From: Brachyspira alvinipulli ATCC 51933
Lineage (GTDB): Bacteria; Spirochaetota; Brachyspiria; Brachyspirales; Brachyspiraceae
Reading direction: 5' to 3'
DNA: 64,000 bases
NCBI RefSeq assembly: GCF_000518245.1
Contig: NZ_KI912403.1
Location: 258,600 to 322,599, forward strand
Part shown: positions 35,498-45,061 of the stretch, in pieces
Layout of the letters: every line of letters begins with the position of its first letter
Position numbering within the stretch: position 1 is the stretch's first letter
Position numbers and translations under genes: made by a program
The notes under the pieces: model-generated
What the model was told of the DNA's origin: nothing
Database searches by the model: none
The model's input: the letters and a program-made list of their open reading frames with translations, nothing else

Positions 35498-38400
35498 TTA
35501 TTTATTATAAGAAGCAATAGACTCAATAATATCTTTTTCTTCAGGAACCATTATAGTGTTCATACTGTCTTTAGCAGAACGTACAAAGAACTCTAAACGA
35601 TTTACAGTATTAACTTCACTAGCACCAGCATCCATATCCAAATATAAAAGATTTAATTCAGGATATCTAGTTTTAAGTCTAGTTTCAATACCTCTAGCTA
35701 TGATATGGTTAGCAATACAACCGAAAGGCTGCAAGCAAAGTACATTATTTATACCCTCTTCAGCAAAAGTAGCTATTTCACCAGGTAAAAGCCAAGCCTC
35801 TCCGAATTGATTGGTCATAGCAGTAACTTTAGCAGCATTCTCAGCTATTTGTCTTATATGATGTGCTGGTCTGAAACCCTTAAACTTAGACATTATTTGA
35901 TTTACAGAATCAATTCTAACATCAATAACTTTTTCTGATAATTTAGAACCATAATATCCTAAGAATGATACATCTCTAGCATTAGTTTCTTTATTAACCT
36001 GCTCACTTATAACCTTTTGTACAAAGAAGTCAAATACAGGAGGAACTATTACCTCAACACCTTTAGACATAAGCCAATCGCAAACATCTCCATTAGCAAA
36101 TTTGTTGTATTTTACATATATTTCACCAACTAATCCTGCTTTAGGTAAAATTAAATCATCATTAGTTTCAATAGCATTAAACTCTGCAACGGCTTGTTTC
36201 AATAATTTATCAGTTGCTTTAAGAGAAAAATCTTTAGGATGTAATGCTATATATTTATTGGCAAGTGCTAAAGATTCGCCTTTTTTTACTTCTCTAGCAG
36301 CAGTATAATAATACATTGTAGATATAGCATCAGCATAAGGCATAGCTACAATACCTTCTTTCATCATATCGATTTTAGAAAGTTTAAATCCAGGCTGATC
36401 ATTTATCATTGTAAGCCCTACAGTTACTACTGGAACATCAGGATATCCAGCATTGATTAAACCTCTTTTTATAAGAGAAGCATAATTACTTGCTCTACAT
36501 TGTCCTCCAGTTTGAGTAATACCAGCAGCTATATTTTTAGGATCATATTTTCCGCTTTGAACAGCTCTTATAATATCTCCTATTACAATAGTAGCAGGAT
36601 AACATATATCTTGGTTGGCATATCTTAAACCCAATTCTACAGATTCAACATCCGGTTCAGGAAGAGCAATTGTATCATATCCGCTTCTTTGAAGTAAAGT
36701 TAAAATCATAGGATCATAGAAATGTCCGAATTTAGGTACAAGTATTGCACGTCTGTCATTTTTCTCATATCTTTTAATAATAGTTCTACTAGATTCTTCA
36801 TTTGGTTTAAAATCACCTTTCATCTTCATACTTTCTATCATAGAACGTATTCTTAATCTTATACTTCCAGGACTTGATATCTCATCTACTTTTACTAAAG
36901 TAGGACTCTTACCATAAGCATTAAGTATAGATTTTATTTCATCTGAAGTAGTAGCATCAGGACCGCATCCAAAGCTATTAATTTGTACAACTTCAAGCTT
37001 CATATCTCTTTGTTTGCAAGCCCATAAAGCAGCTTTAAACATCTTATTAGGATAAGACCATTGAGTTAATACTTGAACATCTGCAAGAGATTCATCTATA
37101 TCAAGCCCATCCTCTGTGATAACATTAATACCAAATGAAGCAATAGTTTCTGGTATTTTATGATTGATTAATGGGTCTATATGATAAGGTCTGCTTACTA
37201 TAAGTATAGTAGGAGTTTGAGTTTCTTTAGCATGTTCAATTATTTTTCTGCCCTCAGCCCTTAACTCTTCTTTTATTCTAATTTGTTCCTGCAAAGCCAT
37301 TTTAAAAGCTCTCTTAAAATCTTTTTTATCTATTCCAAGAACTTTTACAAAATAAGATTTACATCCTTTATATAACAATTCTTCATTTAAGAAAGAAATA
37401 GTTGGAGCATCAAAAGGTATACCATACTTACTTAAAGGACTTATAGAACTATCTATTACATCAGGATATCCTGTAACTACCGGACAGTTATAACTATTAA
37501 CACTTCCATCATCTTCAGATTTCTCTAATACAACAGAAGGATAGAATATTCTATCAACTTTGGATTCTATCAAATCATATATATGTCCATTAGCAATTTT
37601 AGCAGGAAAACATATATTATCACTCATAACAGTACCAGAACCTTTCTCAGCTATAGCCATACTTGAAGGTGAAGATAATTGAACTCTGTATCCACATTCT
37701 ACAAGCATAGTAGCCCAAAATGGGAAGTTTTGATACATATTAAGTACACGAGGTATGCCAATAGTACCTTTTATTTCATCTGTAGCAGGTGCTAAAGGTC
37801 TGTCAAATAGCAATGAAAGTTTTTTCTGAGTAATATCCATTCCGTATTTCTTCTCACCTGTACCTTTATTTGAGAATATTCTTTCACATTTGTTACCTGT
37901 ATAGAATGATTTATTATCCTTGAATTTTAATCTAGTAACAGTACAAAGGTTTTCACAACCTTTACAAGTAAGCTGTTTTCTTTCATAATCATTTGCTTCC
38001 TGTAAATTATCCAAACCTATAAAAGCAGTATCTTCTTTTTTAGAATTGAAAGTATCCAAAGCCAATAACGCACATCCGTAAGCTCCCATAAGCTCAGATA
38101 TATCAGGACGAATAACTTTTTTATTTAAGAATTTTTCTACAGAACGAAGAACAGCAGCATTTTTAAAAGTACCGCCTTGAACAACTATATGTTCTCCTAA
38201 TATAGAAGTATCTGTAATTTTTAATACTTTAGTGAAACAGTTTAAAGTAACACTCTTAGCAAGTCCGGCAGAAATATCAGCAACTGAAGAACCTTCTCTC
38301 AAAGACTGTTTTACTTTACTATTCATAAACACTGTACAGCGGCTTCCTAAATCACAAGGACTAGCAGATTCACATGCTATATTGGCAAAATCAGCAACTT

Positions 38401-39811
38401 TATAACCCATTCCACGAGCAAATGTTTCTATAAACGAACCGCATCCTGAAGAACAAGCTTCATTAATTTCAATATTTTCTATAATACCATCTTTAATAAA
38501 TATAGCTTTCATATCCTGTCCGCCTATATCAAGTATGAAGCTTACATCTTTATCAAAAGCCTTAGCACCTCTGTAATGAGCCATAGTTTCAACTATACCC
38601 TCATCCATATTGAATGCTGCTTTTATTAAATCTTCTCCATATCCTGTAACAGCAGTTCTAGCTATATTTATTTTTATATTCTTTTCATCTAATTCTTTTT
38701 TAATTTCTGTTAATCCTTCAGTAACAGCACCTACTGGATTTCCATTATTATTTCTATAATGTCTTAATACTACTTGTCCGTTTTCATCTATAATAACAAT
38801 TTTTGTTGTAGTAGAACCAGAGTCTATACCTAAGAATGTATTTTTTCCCTCTACTGTAGATACATCAGCAGATTTTACTTTATCTTTGCTATGCTCTTCT
38901 TTCCAACTTTCATATTCTTCCTGACTGCTAAATAATGCTTCTCTAGTTTTTGAATTTGTAATTTTTACTTCAGCAGATATATTTTGCACTAATTTAGTAA
39001 ATTTTGAAACTGTTATTATAGTTTTATCTTCTTTTTCACCAAAAGCTGCTCCTATAGCTGCAGTTAATTCAGGATGATCAACTGTATACATATCATCTTC
39101 TGTAGCATCAAGCAAAGTTAAAAATGTTTTTCTTAATTCTGGAAGGAATGTTAAAGGACCGCCTGTGAATAATATTTTAGGTTTTATTTCAAAACCTTTA
39201 GCAAGCGTGTTAATTGTTTGAACAGCAACTGCTTGGAATATACTTTTAGCAATATCAGCTTTTGGTATATCACGGCTTATAAGAGTTTGTACGTCTGTTT
39301 TAGCAAATACTCCGCATCTGCTTGCCATTGGATAAATAGAAGTAGATTTTTCTGCTAATGTTGAAAGCTCTGAAGGATGAACATTAAGAAGTGTAGCCAT
39401 TTGATCTATAAACGCCCCTGTTCCTCCAGCACAGTTTCCATTCATTCTTATATCAGCTTTAAAATTATCATCAAAAACTATAATTTTTGCATCTTCTCCG
39501 CCTATATCAATCAATGTTCTTCCATAAGGATAAATCTTTCTAATAGCTGTCGAAGAAGCAATAACTTCCTGCACAAAACTAATTCCTGTTTTTTCACAAA
39601 CTCCCATACCAGCTGTACCTGTAATAGCAAGGGAAAGCTGTAAATCTCCATGCATAGTATGGAGATTTTCTAATATGGACAGCAATGTATCTTTTATATC
39701 AGCATTATGCCTAACATAAGTTTTAAATATCATATTATCATTATTATCATATACAACCATTTTTGCGGTAGTTGAACCTATATCAATACCTGCTTTAAAA
39801 ATTTTTTCCAT
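35498..39811 (-). CDS. fused 2-hydroxyacyl-CoA dehydratase activase / DUF2229 protein
   Basis: 1437 residues. Two ASKHA ATPase modules in tandem: AGIDIGSTTAKMVVYD near residue 7 with NCAGGTGAFIDQMA, and LGIDSGSTTTKIVIID near 325 with ACSSGCGSFIETFARG; the Cys-x3-Cys of the second is the [4Fe-4S] site of HgdC-type activases. After about 640 come a Cys cluster (CKGCENLCTVTRLKF) and a DUF2229/HgdB-like region (ICYPATIVIGDII, GGQCRASNY). Such fusions are known in anaerobes and are thought to use ATP to drive low-potential electron transfer. The true substrate is unknown. GGAGAG precedes the ATG. Confidence 0.88.
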   Translation of the reverse strand: MEKIFKAGIDIGSTTAKMVVYDNNDNMIFKTYVRHNADIKDTLLSILENLHTMHGDLQLSLAITGTAGMGVCEKTGISFVQEVIASSTAIRKIYPYGRTLIDIGGEDAKIIVFDDNFKADIRMNGNCAGGTGAFIDQMATLLNVHPSELSTLAEKSTSIYPMASRCGVFAKTDVQTLISRDIPKADIAKSIFQAVAVQTINTLAKGFEIKPKILFTGGPLTFLPELRKTFLTLLDATEDDMYTVDHPELTAAIGAAFGEKEDKTIITVSKFTKLVQNISAEVKITNSKTREALFSSQEEYESWKEEHSKDKVKSADVSTVEGKNTFLGIDSGSTTTKIVIIDENGQVVLRHYRNNNGNPVGAVTEGLTEIKKELDEKNIKINIARTAVTGYGEDLIKAAFNMDEGIVETMAHYRGAKAFDKDVSFILDIGGQDMKAIFIKDGIIENIEINEACSSGCGSFIETFARGMGYKVADFANIACESASPCDLGSRCTVFMNSKVKQSLREGSSVADISAGLAKSVTLNCFTKVLKITDTSILGEHIVVQGGTFKNAAVLRSVEKFLNKKVIRPDISELMGAYGCALLALDTFNSKKEDTAFIGLDNLQEANDYERKQLTCKGCENLCTVTRLKFKDNKSFYTGNKCERIFSNKGTGEKKYGMDITQKKLSLLFDRPLAPATDEIKGTIGIPRVLNMYQNFPFWATMLVECGYRVQLSSPSSMAIAEKGSGTVMSDNICFPAKIANGHIYDLIESKVDRIFYPSVVLEKSEDDGSVNSYNCPVVTGYPDVIDSSISPLSKYGIPFDAPTISFLNEELLYKGCKSYFVKVLGIDKKDFKRAFKMALQEQIRIKEELRAEGRKIIEHAKETQTPTILIVSRPYHIDPLINHKIPETIASFGINVITEDGLDIDESLADVQVLTQWSYPNKMFKAALWACKQRDMKLEVVQINSFGCGPDATTSDEIKSILNAYGKSPTLVKVDEISSPGSIRLRIRSMIESMKMKGDFKPNEESSRTIIKRYEKNDRRAILVPKFGHFYDPMILTLLQRSGYDTIALPEPDVESVELGLRYANQDICYPATIVIGDIIRAVQSGKYDPKNIAAGITQTGGQCRASNYASLIKRGLINAGYPDVPVVTVGLTMINDQPGFKLSKIDMMKEGIVAMPYADAISTMYYYTAAREVKKGESLALANKYIALHPKDFSLKATDKLLKQAVAEFNAIETNDDLILPKAGLVGEIYVKYNKFANGDVCDWLMSKGVEVIVPPVFDFFVQKVISEQVNKETNARDVSFLGYYGSKLSEKVIDVRIDSVNQIMSKFKGFRPAHHIRQIAENAAKVTAMTNQFGEAWLLPGEIATFAEEGINNVLCLQPFGCIANHIIARGIETRLKTRYPELNLLYLDMDAGASEVNTVNRLEFFVRSAKDSMNTIMVPEEKDIIESIASYNK

Positions 39812-39841
39812 AATATCTCTCCTAATAAATATAAACTATTT

Positions 39842-40192
39842 TTATTCTATAATCATATTCTGCATATTAACAAATATTACTTTAGTCTTATGGCTTTTTA
39901 AATTTTCTTCTGGTATATGTCCATAAAGAAGTATTATTATAGTATCATCTTTTTGTGCATAATGTACATTGCTTCCATTTATTCCTATAACCCCTGTTCC
40001 TCTTATACCTTTAACAACAACTGTTTCAAATCTTTCATCATTACTCAAATTAATAATGGATACTTTATCGCCTTCCATTATATCTGCTTTATCCATCAAA
40101 TTTTCATCTATTGTTATAGAATCTCTAAAATTTAAATCAGTTCTTGTAACAGTGAGTCTGTTAATTTTAGATTTTATAATACTCCTCATCAT
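39842..40192 (-). CDS. PanD-like aspartate decarboxylase homologue with altered active site
   Basis: 116 residues that align along the whole length of PanD: K9 in KSKINRLTVT, S25 in DSITID, R54 in ERFETV and N72 in GINGS. However the self-cleavage Gly24 is Asp (RDS instead of xGS), Tyr22 is Phe, and the proton-donor Tyr58 is Val. PanD makes beta-alanine for pantothenate after Gly24-Ser25 cleavage forms a pyruvoyl group. These changes suggest impaired processing or another role. It is 30 bp downstream of nothing pantothenate-related; its neighbours are the activase and a DUF2262-like gene. The ribosome site is weak. Confidence 0.8.
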   Translation of the reverse strand: MMRSIIKSKINRLTVTRTDLNFRDSITIDENLMDKADIMEGDKVSIINLSNDERFETVVVKGIRGTGVIGINGSNVHYAQKDDTIIILLYGHIPEENLKSHKTKVIFVNMQNMIIE

Positions 40193-40376
40193 AATGGTAC
40201 AAAACCTAAAAACTATTCTTTCTTATATATAAGAATAATTTTTTACAAACATTTTACTAATATGATGAAAAATGTCAATATTATAATTAAAGATATTTAT
40301 TAATAATAGTTACTATATACTATAACTATATTTGGTTTAACACTACATTTTGTACAAAATTTCAAGATATATAGTC

Positions 40377-41210
40377 TTAAAATTGACTAATAAAAGCATT
40401 TATGAAATTACCATTCAAATCGCCTTCAACAATAACATCTAAAGGGAACACTTTTTTATTACCAAGTCTATAATTAATATAATTATCACGCTCATGAATT
40501 ATAATTTCTGAAAGTTCTATTTTACTCATAAAGGCATTAATAAATGCTTCTTCATCTACAATATTTCCGCCTCTTTTAGCTGAAATCTCATTTCCTTGTC
40601 TTATTATTTTTATGGCAGAATAATCTTTTATCTTTTTATCAAATTCTTCTTTATCCATAAAAATATTTCTTATAAAGCTAACAGCCTTTTCTTTATCATA
40701 TTCATTGGAATCATCAAAAGCAACAAGAATCTTTTTATTAATCCATTCCATTTCTTTATCAAAAGAACCTACAGCTCTATTATATAAAAAATCTCCAAGC
40801 ATATCATCATTATAATATATAGGCTCTAAATACTTACTAAGAATTAAATTTAAATCCTCATCTTTATAATGATTATCTATAATATCAGCAAGTAAAAATT
40901 CGACAATTTCTTCGCCTTGTTCTTTTTCGTATCTTACTTTTAATTTTACAATGGATTCTCTATTTATAATGGATTTATAATAGTCCAATTCTTTTTCATC
41001 TATTTTCATTCTAACGACAATTTTCTTATTTTGTTCAATATATCCTGTTTCAATATCTTTATAAGCCATGCATATCATAAGAACATTTATTTTATCATCA
41101 TCTTCAGTTCTTGCCCCAATAAAATCGGGAGAACCTATTATAAATGCCACATCTTTATATTCATCTAAAAATTCGCTTTCTTTTTGTAAATAGAACATAT
41201 TCAAATCCAT
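40377..41210 (-). CDS. DUF2262-like protein
   Basis: About 277 residues from an ATG at 41210; a TTG at 41225 is also possible and no ribosome site is clear. Residues about 140-200 have MLGDFLYNRAVGSFDKEMEWI followed by an acidic helix and a strand, the DUF2262 pattern (LGxFxL...W). It has no signal peptide, so it is cytoplasmic. Its function is unknown, and no neighbour suggests one. Confidence 0.55.
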   Translation of the reverse strand: MDLNMFYLQKESEFLDEYKDVAFIIGSPDFIGARTEDDDKINVLMICMAYKDIETGYIEQNKKIVVRMKIDEKELDYYKSIINRESIVKLKVRYEKEQGEEIVEFLLADIIDNHYKDEDLNLILSKYLEPIYYNDDMLGDFLYNRAVGSFDKEMEWINKKILVAFDDSNEYDKEKAVSFIRNIFMDKEEFDKKIKDYSAIKIIRQGNEISAKRGGNIVDEEAFINAFMSKIELSEIIIHERDNYINYRLGNKKVFPLDVIVEGDLNGNFINAFISQF

Positions 41211-41299
41211 TAACAGAATAATCAATATTCTAAATCAAATATTAATAATTATCAATAAATTTACAAAAACATTTTTTATTAAAAAATATAAATTAAAAA

Positions 41300-42043
41300 T
41301 TAACGCACAATAGCTTTTAGATCAAACTCTCCTTTAAATTTAACCTCTTTCCAAGTATATCCTCCCCATTTAGGCCAAGAACCATATTGAACAGTAGTAC
41401 TCATATTTCCAGATGCACTATCTCTATCTATATTAGGTAAATATAAAGTTATTTGTCCGCTAGGTATATTTCTCCATGCCTCGCCCGGTTTATCTCCGCC
41501 TGTAAAACTTATATTTTTACCAAAATATACAACCGTCTTTAAATTAGTACAATTTCCAAACATATCTGGACGCATTCTGCCAAGTGTATCCGGTATAGCT
41601 ATCATCTCTAAATTTGAACAATTTTCAAAAGCATACCAATATATCTCTCTTGTATCTGATGGAAAGTAAATAGCTGTTATATTAGTTTTGTCCCTAAAAT
41701 ATGTATACCAAGCTTTATTACTTATAGGTTCATAATATGTTGAATATCTCAAATCTAAATATACAAGAAGTTTATTTTTCTCTAAACAGTTTGCTATGCT
41801 GTTTATAGAATCACTATTTACTATGCCTCTTATACAAAGCATATCGCCGCCGCTATTCTCTACGGAATAAAGTATATCCTGACAATCAAATTGTGAACCT
41901 CCCTGAGGGCTGTAATCTAAATTTATATAGTATTTAGTATATTCCAAATCTGAAATTTCTTCTGCAGGCTTAAGAAAAGTATTATTGCAGGATAACACAA
42001 TAACTGTTGCTAATAAAAATAAAATAATTAATAATTTTTTCAT
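41300..42043 (-). CDS. BspA-like leucine-rich-repeat lipoprotein
   Basis: 247 residues. Lipoprotein signal with VIVLSC (Cys about 19). LRR_5-type repeats of the BspA kind: NITAIYFPSDTREIYWYAFENC, NLEMIAIPDTLGRMRPDMFGNC and NLKTVVYFGKN (cut here to short pieces: YAFENCSNLEMIAIP, MFGNCTNLKTVVYF). Surface proteins with these repeats bind host or bacterial partners. AGGAGA precedes the ATG. Confidence 0.8.
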   Translation of the reverse strand: MKKLLIILFLLATVIVLSCNNTFLKPAEEISDLEYTKYYINLDYSPQGGSQFDCQDILYSVENSGGDMLCIRGIVNSDSINSIANCLEKNKLLVYLDLRYSTYYEPISNKAWYTYFRDKTNITAIYFPSDTREIYWYAFENCSNLEMIAIPDTLGRMRPDMFGNCTNLKTVVYFGKNISFTGGDKPGEAWRNIPSGQITLYLPNIDRDSASGNMSTTVQYGSWPKWGGYTWKEVKFKGEFDLKAIVR

Positions 42044-42065
42044 AAATTAATATCTCCTAATAAAA

Positions 42066-43317
42066 TTAAGTTTTAGGTTCTTCTCCAAACCTATAAACAA
42101 ATGGTACAAAATTAAAAGAAAAACTTTTTGAATATAATGCATATTCAACAGATATAGATTGATAAAATATATCTATTGTAAGCCCAAATCTTATATCATA
42201 ATAAAAATATGAGTCTTTGAGACCAAACGAAGGAATATCCATATAAAAAATCATGTTCTACACTATTAGGAAAAGAAGATTTGATAGTATTAAGAGAAAA
42301 TTGTCCTCCAACATCTAGAGAAGAATACACAAGATCTACACCAACAAATCCATAAACAGCAAGATAATCAATATATGGAACTCTCTCTTTAGGCTTAAAT
42401 CCAAATACAATTTTTGGTGTAACTGCAAAACTTGTCCATTTATTTCTTAGGGATGCATCAGAAGTAATAAAAGCTCCAGTATTTATTGAATGATCAGCAT
42501 CATATTCTTGATAAGATGTAGAATTTTCATATGATAAATTCAATGTTCCATAATCAAAATTAAAATCTGTTCTAGCATCCAAAAATATATATTTATTTCT
42601 ATAGATATAAAATTTTATATCTAAACCTCCATGAAATCCTAAAGCCTCAACATAAGTATCTTTGACAAAATGTCTGAATAAATCGCTGTATCCTGGTAAA
42701 AAAGAACACCTTAATCCAATAGATATAGGAGCAGTCCATGCATTAATAGAGGTAAATAATTGCACATAAGGAAGAGCTACCCTATCTATAGCATTTACTA
42801 TATTAACAAAATTATTATTATCCTTTACATTTTTTGTAAAAGTATCATAACTCATATTCACATAAGTTCCTATTCCCACTGTACCTAATGGAAAATGCAA
42901 AGGTATAACTAATCCGTAATTATCTCCTGAAGCTGCATTAAAAAATGCTTTTCTTTTTATTTTATCCATTACAAGAGAAGAAACACCCAAATTAAACATA
43001 TATGTATCATACAAATATTCCGCACCTGCCATCATAAGTATTACATCTTCATTTTCTGTATACAATGAAATTAAAGAAGGATCATTTAAAACTTTAGTCC
43101 AATCATCAGGATTTATGTTGTTTACATAGTCTTTAGCTCCATCAAAAAATGATGGAATATATGAATTTTGCAATACAAAATTTATGGCATCAGAATTATT
43201 TAATCCCTTAGAAGTAAAATAACCATTAAAAAAATCATATAAATCTGCCGTTTGGGAATAAATTGTATTGATACCAATTATAAAAAATAGTATTATACAA
43301 ACAAAACGTTTTAACAT
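42066..43317 (-). pseudogene. outer-membrane beta-barrel protein gene, frameshifted near its 3' end
   Basis: From the ATG at 43317 a signal peptide (ending TIYSQ) and a beta-strand-rich body run to TGA at 42196. The adjacent frame opens at the overlap and continues with FYMDIPSFGLKDSYFYYDI to TAA at 42066, ending in strands alternating aromatic and polar residues (FSFNFVPFVYRF). Removing one T from the six-T run near 42245-42250 on the coding strand joins both into 416 residues. A C-terminal barrel strand is normally needed for outer-membrane insertion, so the present frame would give a defective protein. A T-run here could also allow phase variation. Confidence 0.6.
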
Positions 43318-43437
43318 ATTACCAACTCTTAACACTTTTAAATATAAAAAAAATATTTATCAAAGTCAATATAAAATTATTGATAATTAACTTCTTTTGT
43401 TATAGAATTACAAACAAATATATTAAAGGAGTTGAAA

Positions 43438-44523
43438 ATGAAAAAAGACATTTTCACGAGCTCTATAGGAGTTATAATAGCGGGTGCTGTTATAGGTGCT
43501 ATAGCTGCTTGGCTCTCTGTAATGGGCAATCCTGCTAATATGGGTATATGTATAGCATGTTTCACCCGTGATTTGGCTGGAGGACTTGGATTACATAGAG
43601 CAGCTGCTGTACAATATATAAGGCCGGAATTAATAGGTCTTGTTATTGGTGCCACAGCTTCGGCAATGCTTTCTAAGGAATTTGTTCCTAAGGGAGGAAG
43701 TTCGCCTATTATAAGATTCTGTTTAGGCTTCTTTGCTATGATTGGAGCTTTAGTTTTCTTAGGATGTCCTTGGAGAACTTTGCTTAGAGTAGCAGGAGGA
43801 GATATTAACGGAATATTTGGCTTAATAGGCATTATTATAGGCGGAGGAATTGGCGTTTTCTTTTGGAAAAAGAATTTCTCATTGGGACAGCCTAAAGCTT
43901 ATAAGAATAAGCTTGTGGGATTTTTACCGCTTGCTATATCAATAATTCTTTTAATATTGTTATTGCAGCAAACAAAATTTTCTGAAGGTGGTCCAATATT
44001 CTTCTCTGAATCAGGTCCTGGAAGTATGAGAGCACCTATAGCTATAGCATTAATAGCTTCTATAGTAATAGGATTTATAGCTCAAAAATCAAGATTCTGT
44101 ACTGTGGGCGGGCTTAGAGACGGAATATTTATGAAAGATTTTCATATGACTAAAGGAGTAATTGCATTTATAGTTGCTGCTTTTATAGTTAATATAGCAA
44201 CGAGCAGATTTAATTTATCTATGGAAAATCAACCAATAGCCCATACAAATATTTTATGGAACACTGTATCAATGATTCTTACAGGATTGGCTTTTACTTT
44301 AGGTGCAGGCTGTCCTGGCAGACAAGTGATACAATCTTCGGAAGGTGATATGGACAGTTTCATTTTCGTTATAGGAATGCTAGTTGGTGCCGGATTTGCT
44401 CATAACTTTAATTTAGCAAGTTCAACTGCTGGTCCTACGGTATATGGAATGGGAGCTGTTATATTAGGCTTAGTATTTTGCATTATCATTGGTTTTACAA
44501 TGAAAGAAAATACTGCCAACTGA
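43438..44523 (+). CDS. yedE: YedE-family selenium-associated membrane protein
   Basis: 361 residues from the ATG at 43438, 7 nt after AAAGGAG; a TTG at 43432 is too close. About 10 membrane segments in two related halves, each with a Cys-bearing signature: GNPANMGICIACFTRDLAGG in the first and GAGCPGRQVIQSSEGD in the second; GCPWRTLLRVAGGD and KSRFCTVGGLRDG also fit YeeE/YedE transporters. The YedE branch occurs with YedF in selenium-using bacteria and is thought to move a selenium or sulfur species. It stops at TGA; see the finding on the sequence after it. Confidence 0.85.
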   Translation: MKKDIFTSSIGVIIAGAVIGAIAAWLSVMGNPANMGICIACFTRDLAGGLGLHRAAAVQYIRPELIGLVIGATASAMLSKEFVPKGGSSPIIRFCLGFFAMIGALVFLGCPWRTLLRVAGGDINGIFGLIGIIIGGGIGVFFWKKNFSLGQPKAYKNKLVGFLPLAISIILLILLLQQTKFSEGGPIFFSESGPGSMRAPIAIALIASIVIGFIAQKSRFCTVGGLRDGIFMKDFHMTKGVIAFIVAAFIVNIATSRFNLSMENQPIAHTNILWNTVSMILTGLAFTLGAGCPGRQVIQSSEGDMDSFIFVIGMLVGAGFAHNFNLASSTAGPTVYGMGAVILGLVFCIIIGFTMKENTAN

Positions 44524-44603
44524 TATATTTCTTGTGCAGCCGGGTGTTGTCATTATATAAAAAGAAATATACCGTGTAAAATTTTTGGAAGTTATATAAT
44601 GAA

Positions 44604-44666
44604 CTCTGCCGTTACGCTGTATTATTAGAACTAATACAGTTATGGTAATATAGAGTAGCGGCAGAG
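44604..44666 (+). other. structured RNA-like double stem between yedE and yedF
   Basis: CTCTGCCG (44604-44611) pairs with CGGCAGAG (44659-44666), and inside it CTGTATTA pairs with TAATACAG. No strong T-run follows, so it is not a simple terminator. It may control the downstream yedF-like gene. The remainder of this 284-bp gap is AT-rich. Confidence 0.45.
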
Positions 44667-44807
44667 GTTATAATAAAAATATTTAGATATATAATCTAAT
44701 GCTTATTATAATAGTTAAGACTTTCTTATTAAATTACAGTAAGGTATATTTATTATGATTATGGTATCTTTTACCATTAATAAAAGTTAAAATAAGGAAA
44801 TTTTACT

Positions 44808-45041
44808 ATGTCAGAAACTATAAAAGTAGATACTAGAGGAATGTCATGTTCTCAAGCATCTTTTCAAGCTAAATGTGCAGCTATTAACAATACAGAATTA
44901 AATACTATAATAGAAGTTTTAGTAAGCGGACATTCAAGCTGCGAAAGTGTAATCAGAGGATGTGAAAAATACGGATATGAAGGGAGTTTTGAACATATAG
45001 AAAATGAGGATATACTTGTAACTTTGAAAAAAATTAAATAG
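44808..45041 (+). CDS. TusA/YedF-like sulfur or selenium relay protein
   Basis: 77 residues with the TusA start pattern KVDTRGMSC, but the family CPxP box is CSQA, lacking both prolines; the Cys (residue 14) is kept. The second half (NTIIEVLVSGHSSCESV) matches the usual beta-alpha-beta. YedF proteins accompany YedE in selenium metabolism. AAGGAAA lies about 9 nt upstream. Assignment by position and fold is good; the activity is unproven. Confidence 0.75.
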   Translation: MSETIKVDTRGMSCSQASFQAKCAAINNTELNTIIEVLVSGHSSCESVIRGCEKYGYEGSFEHIENEDILVTLKKIK

Positions 45042-45061
45042 TATAATTAATATCAAAATAA

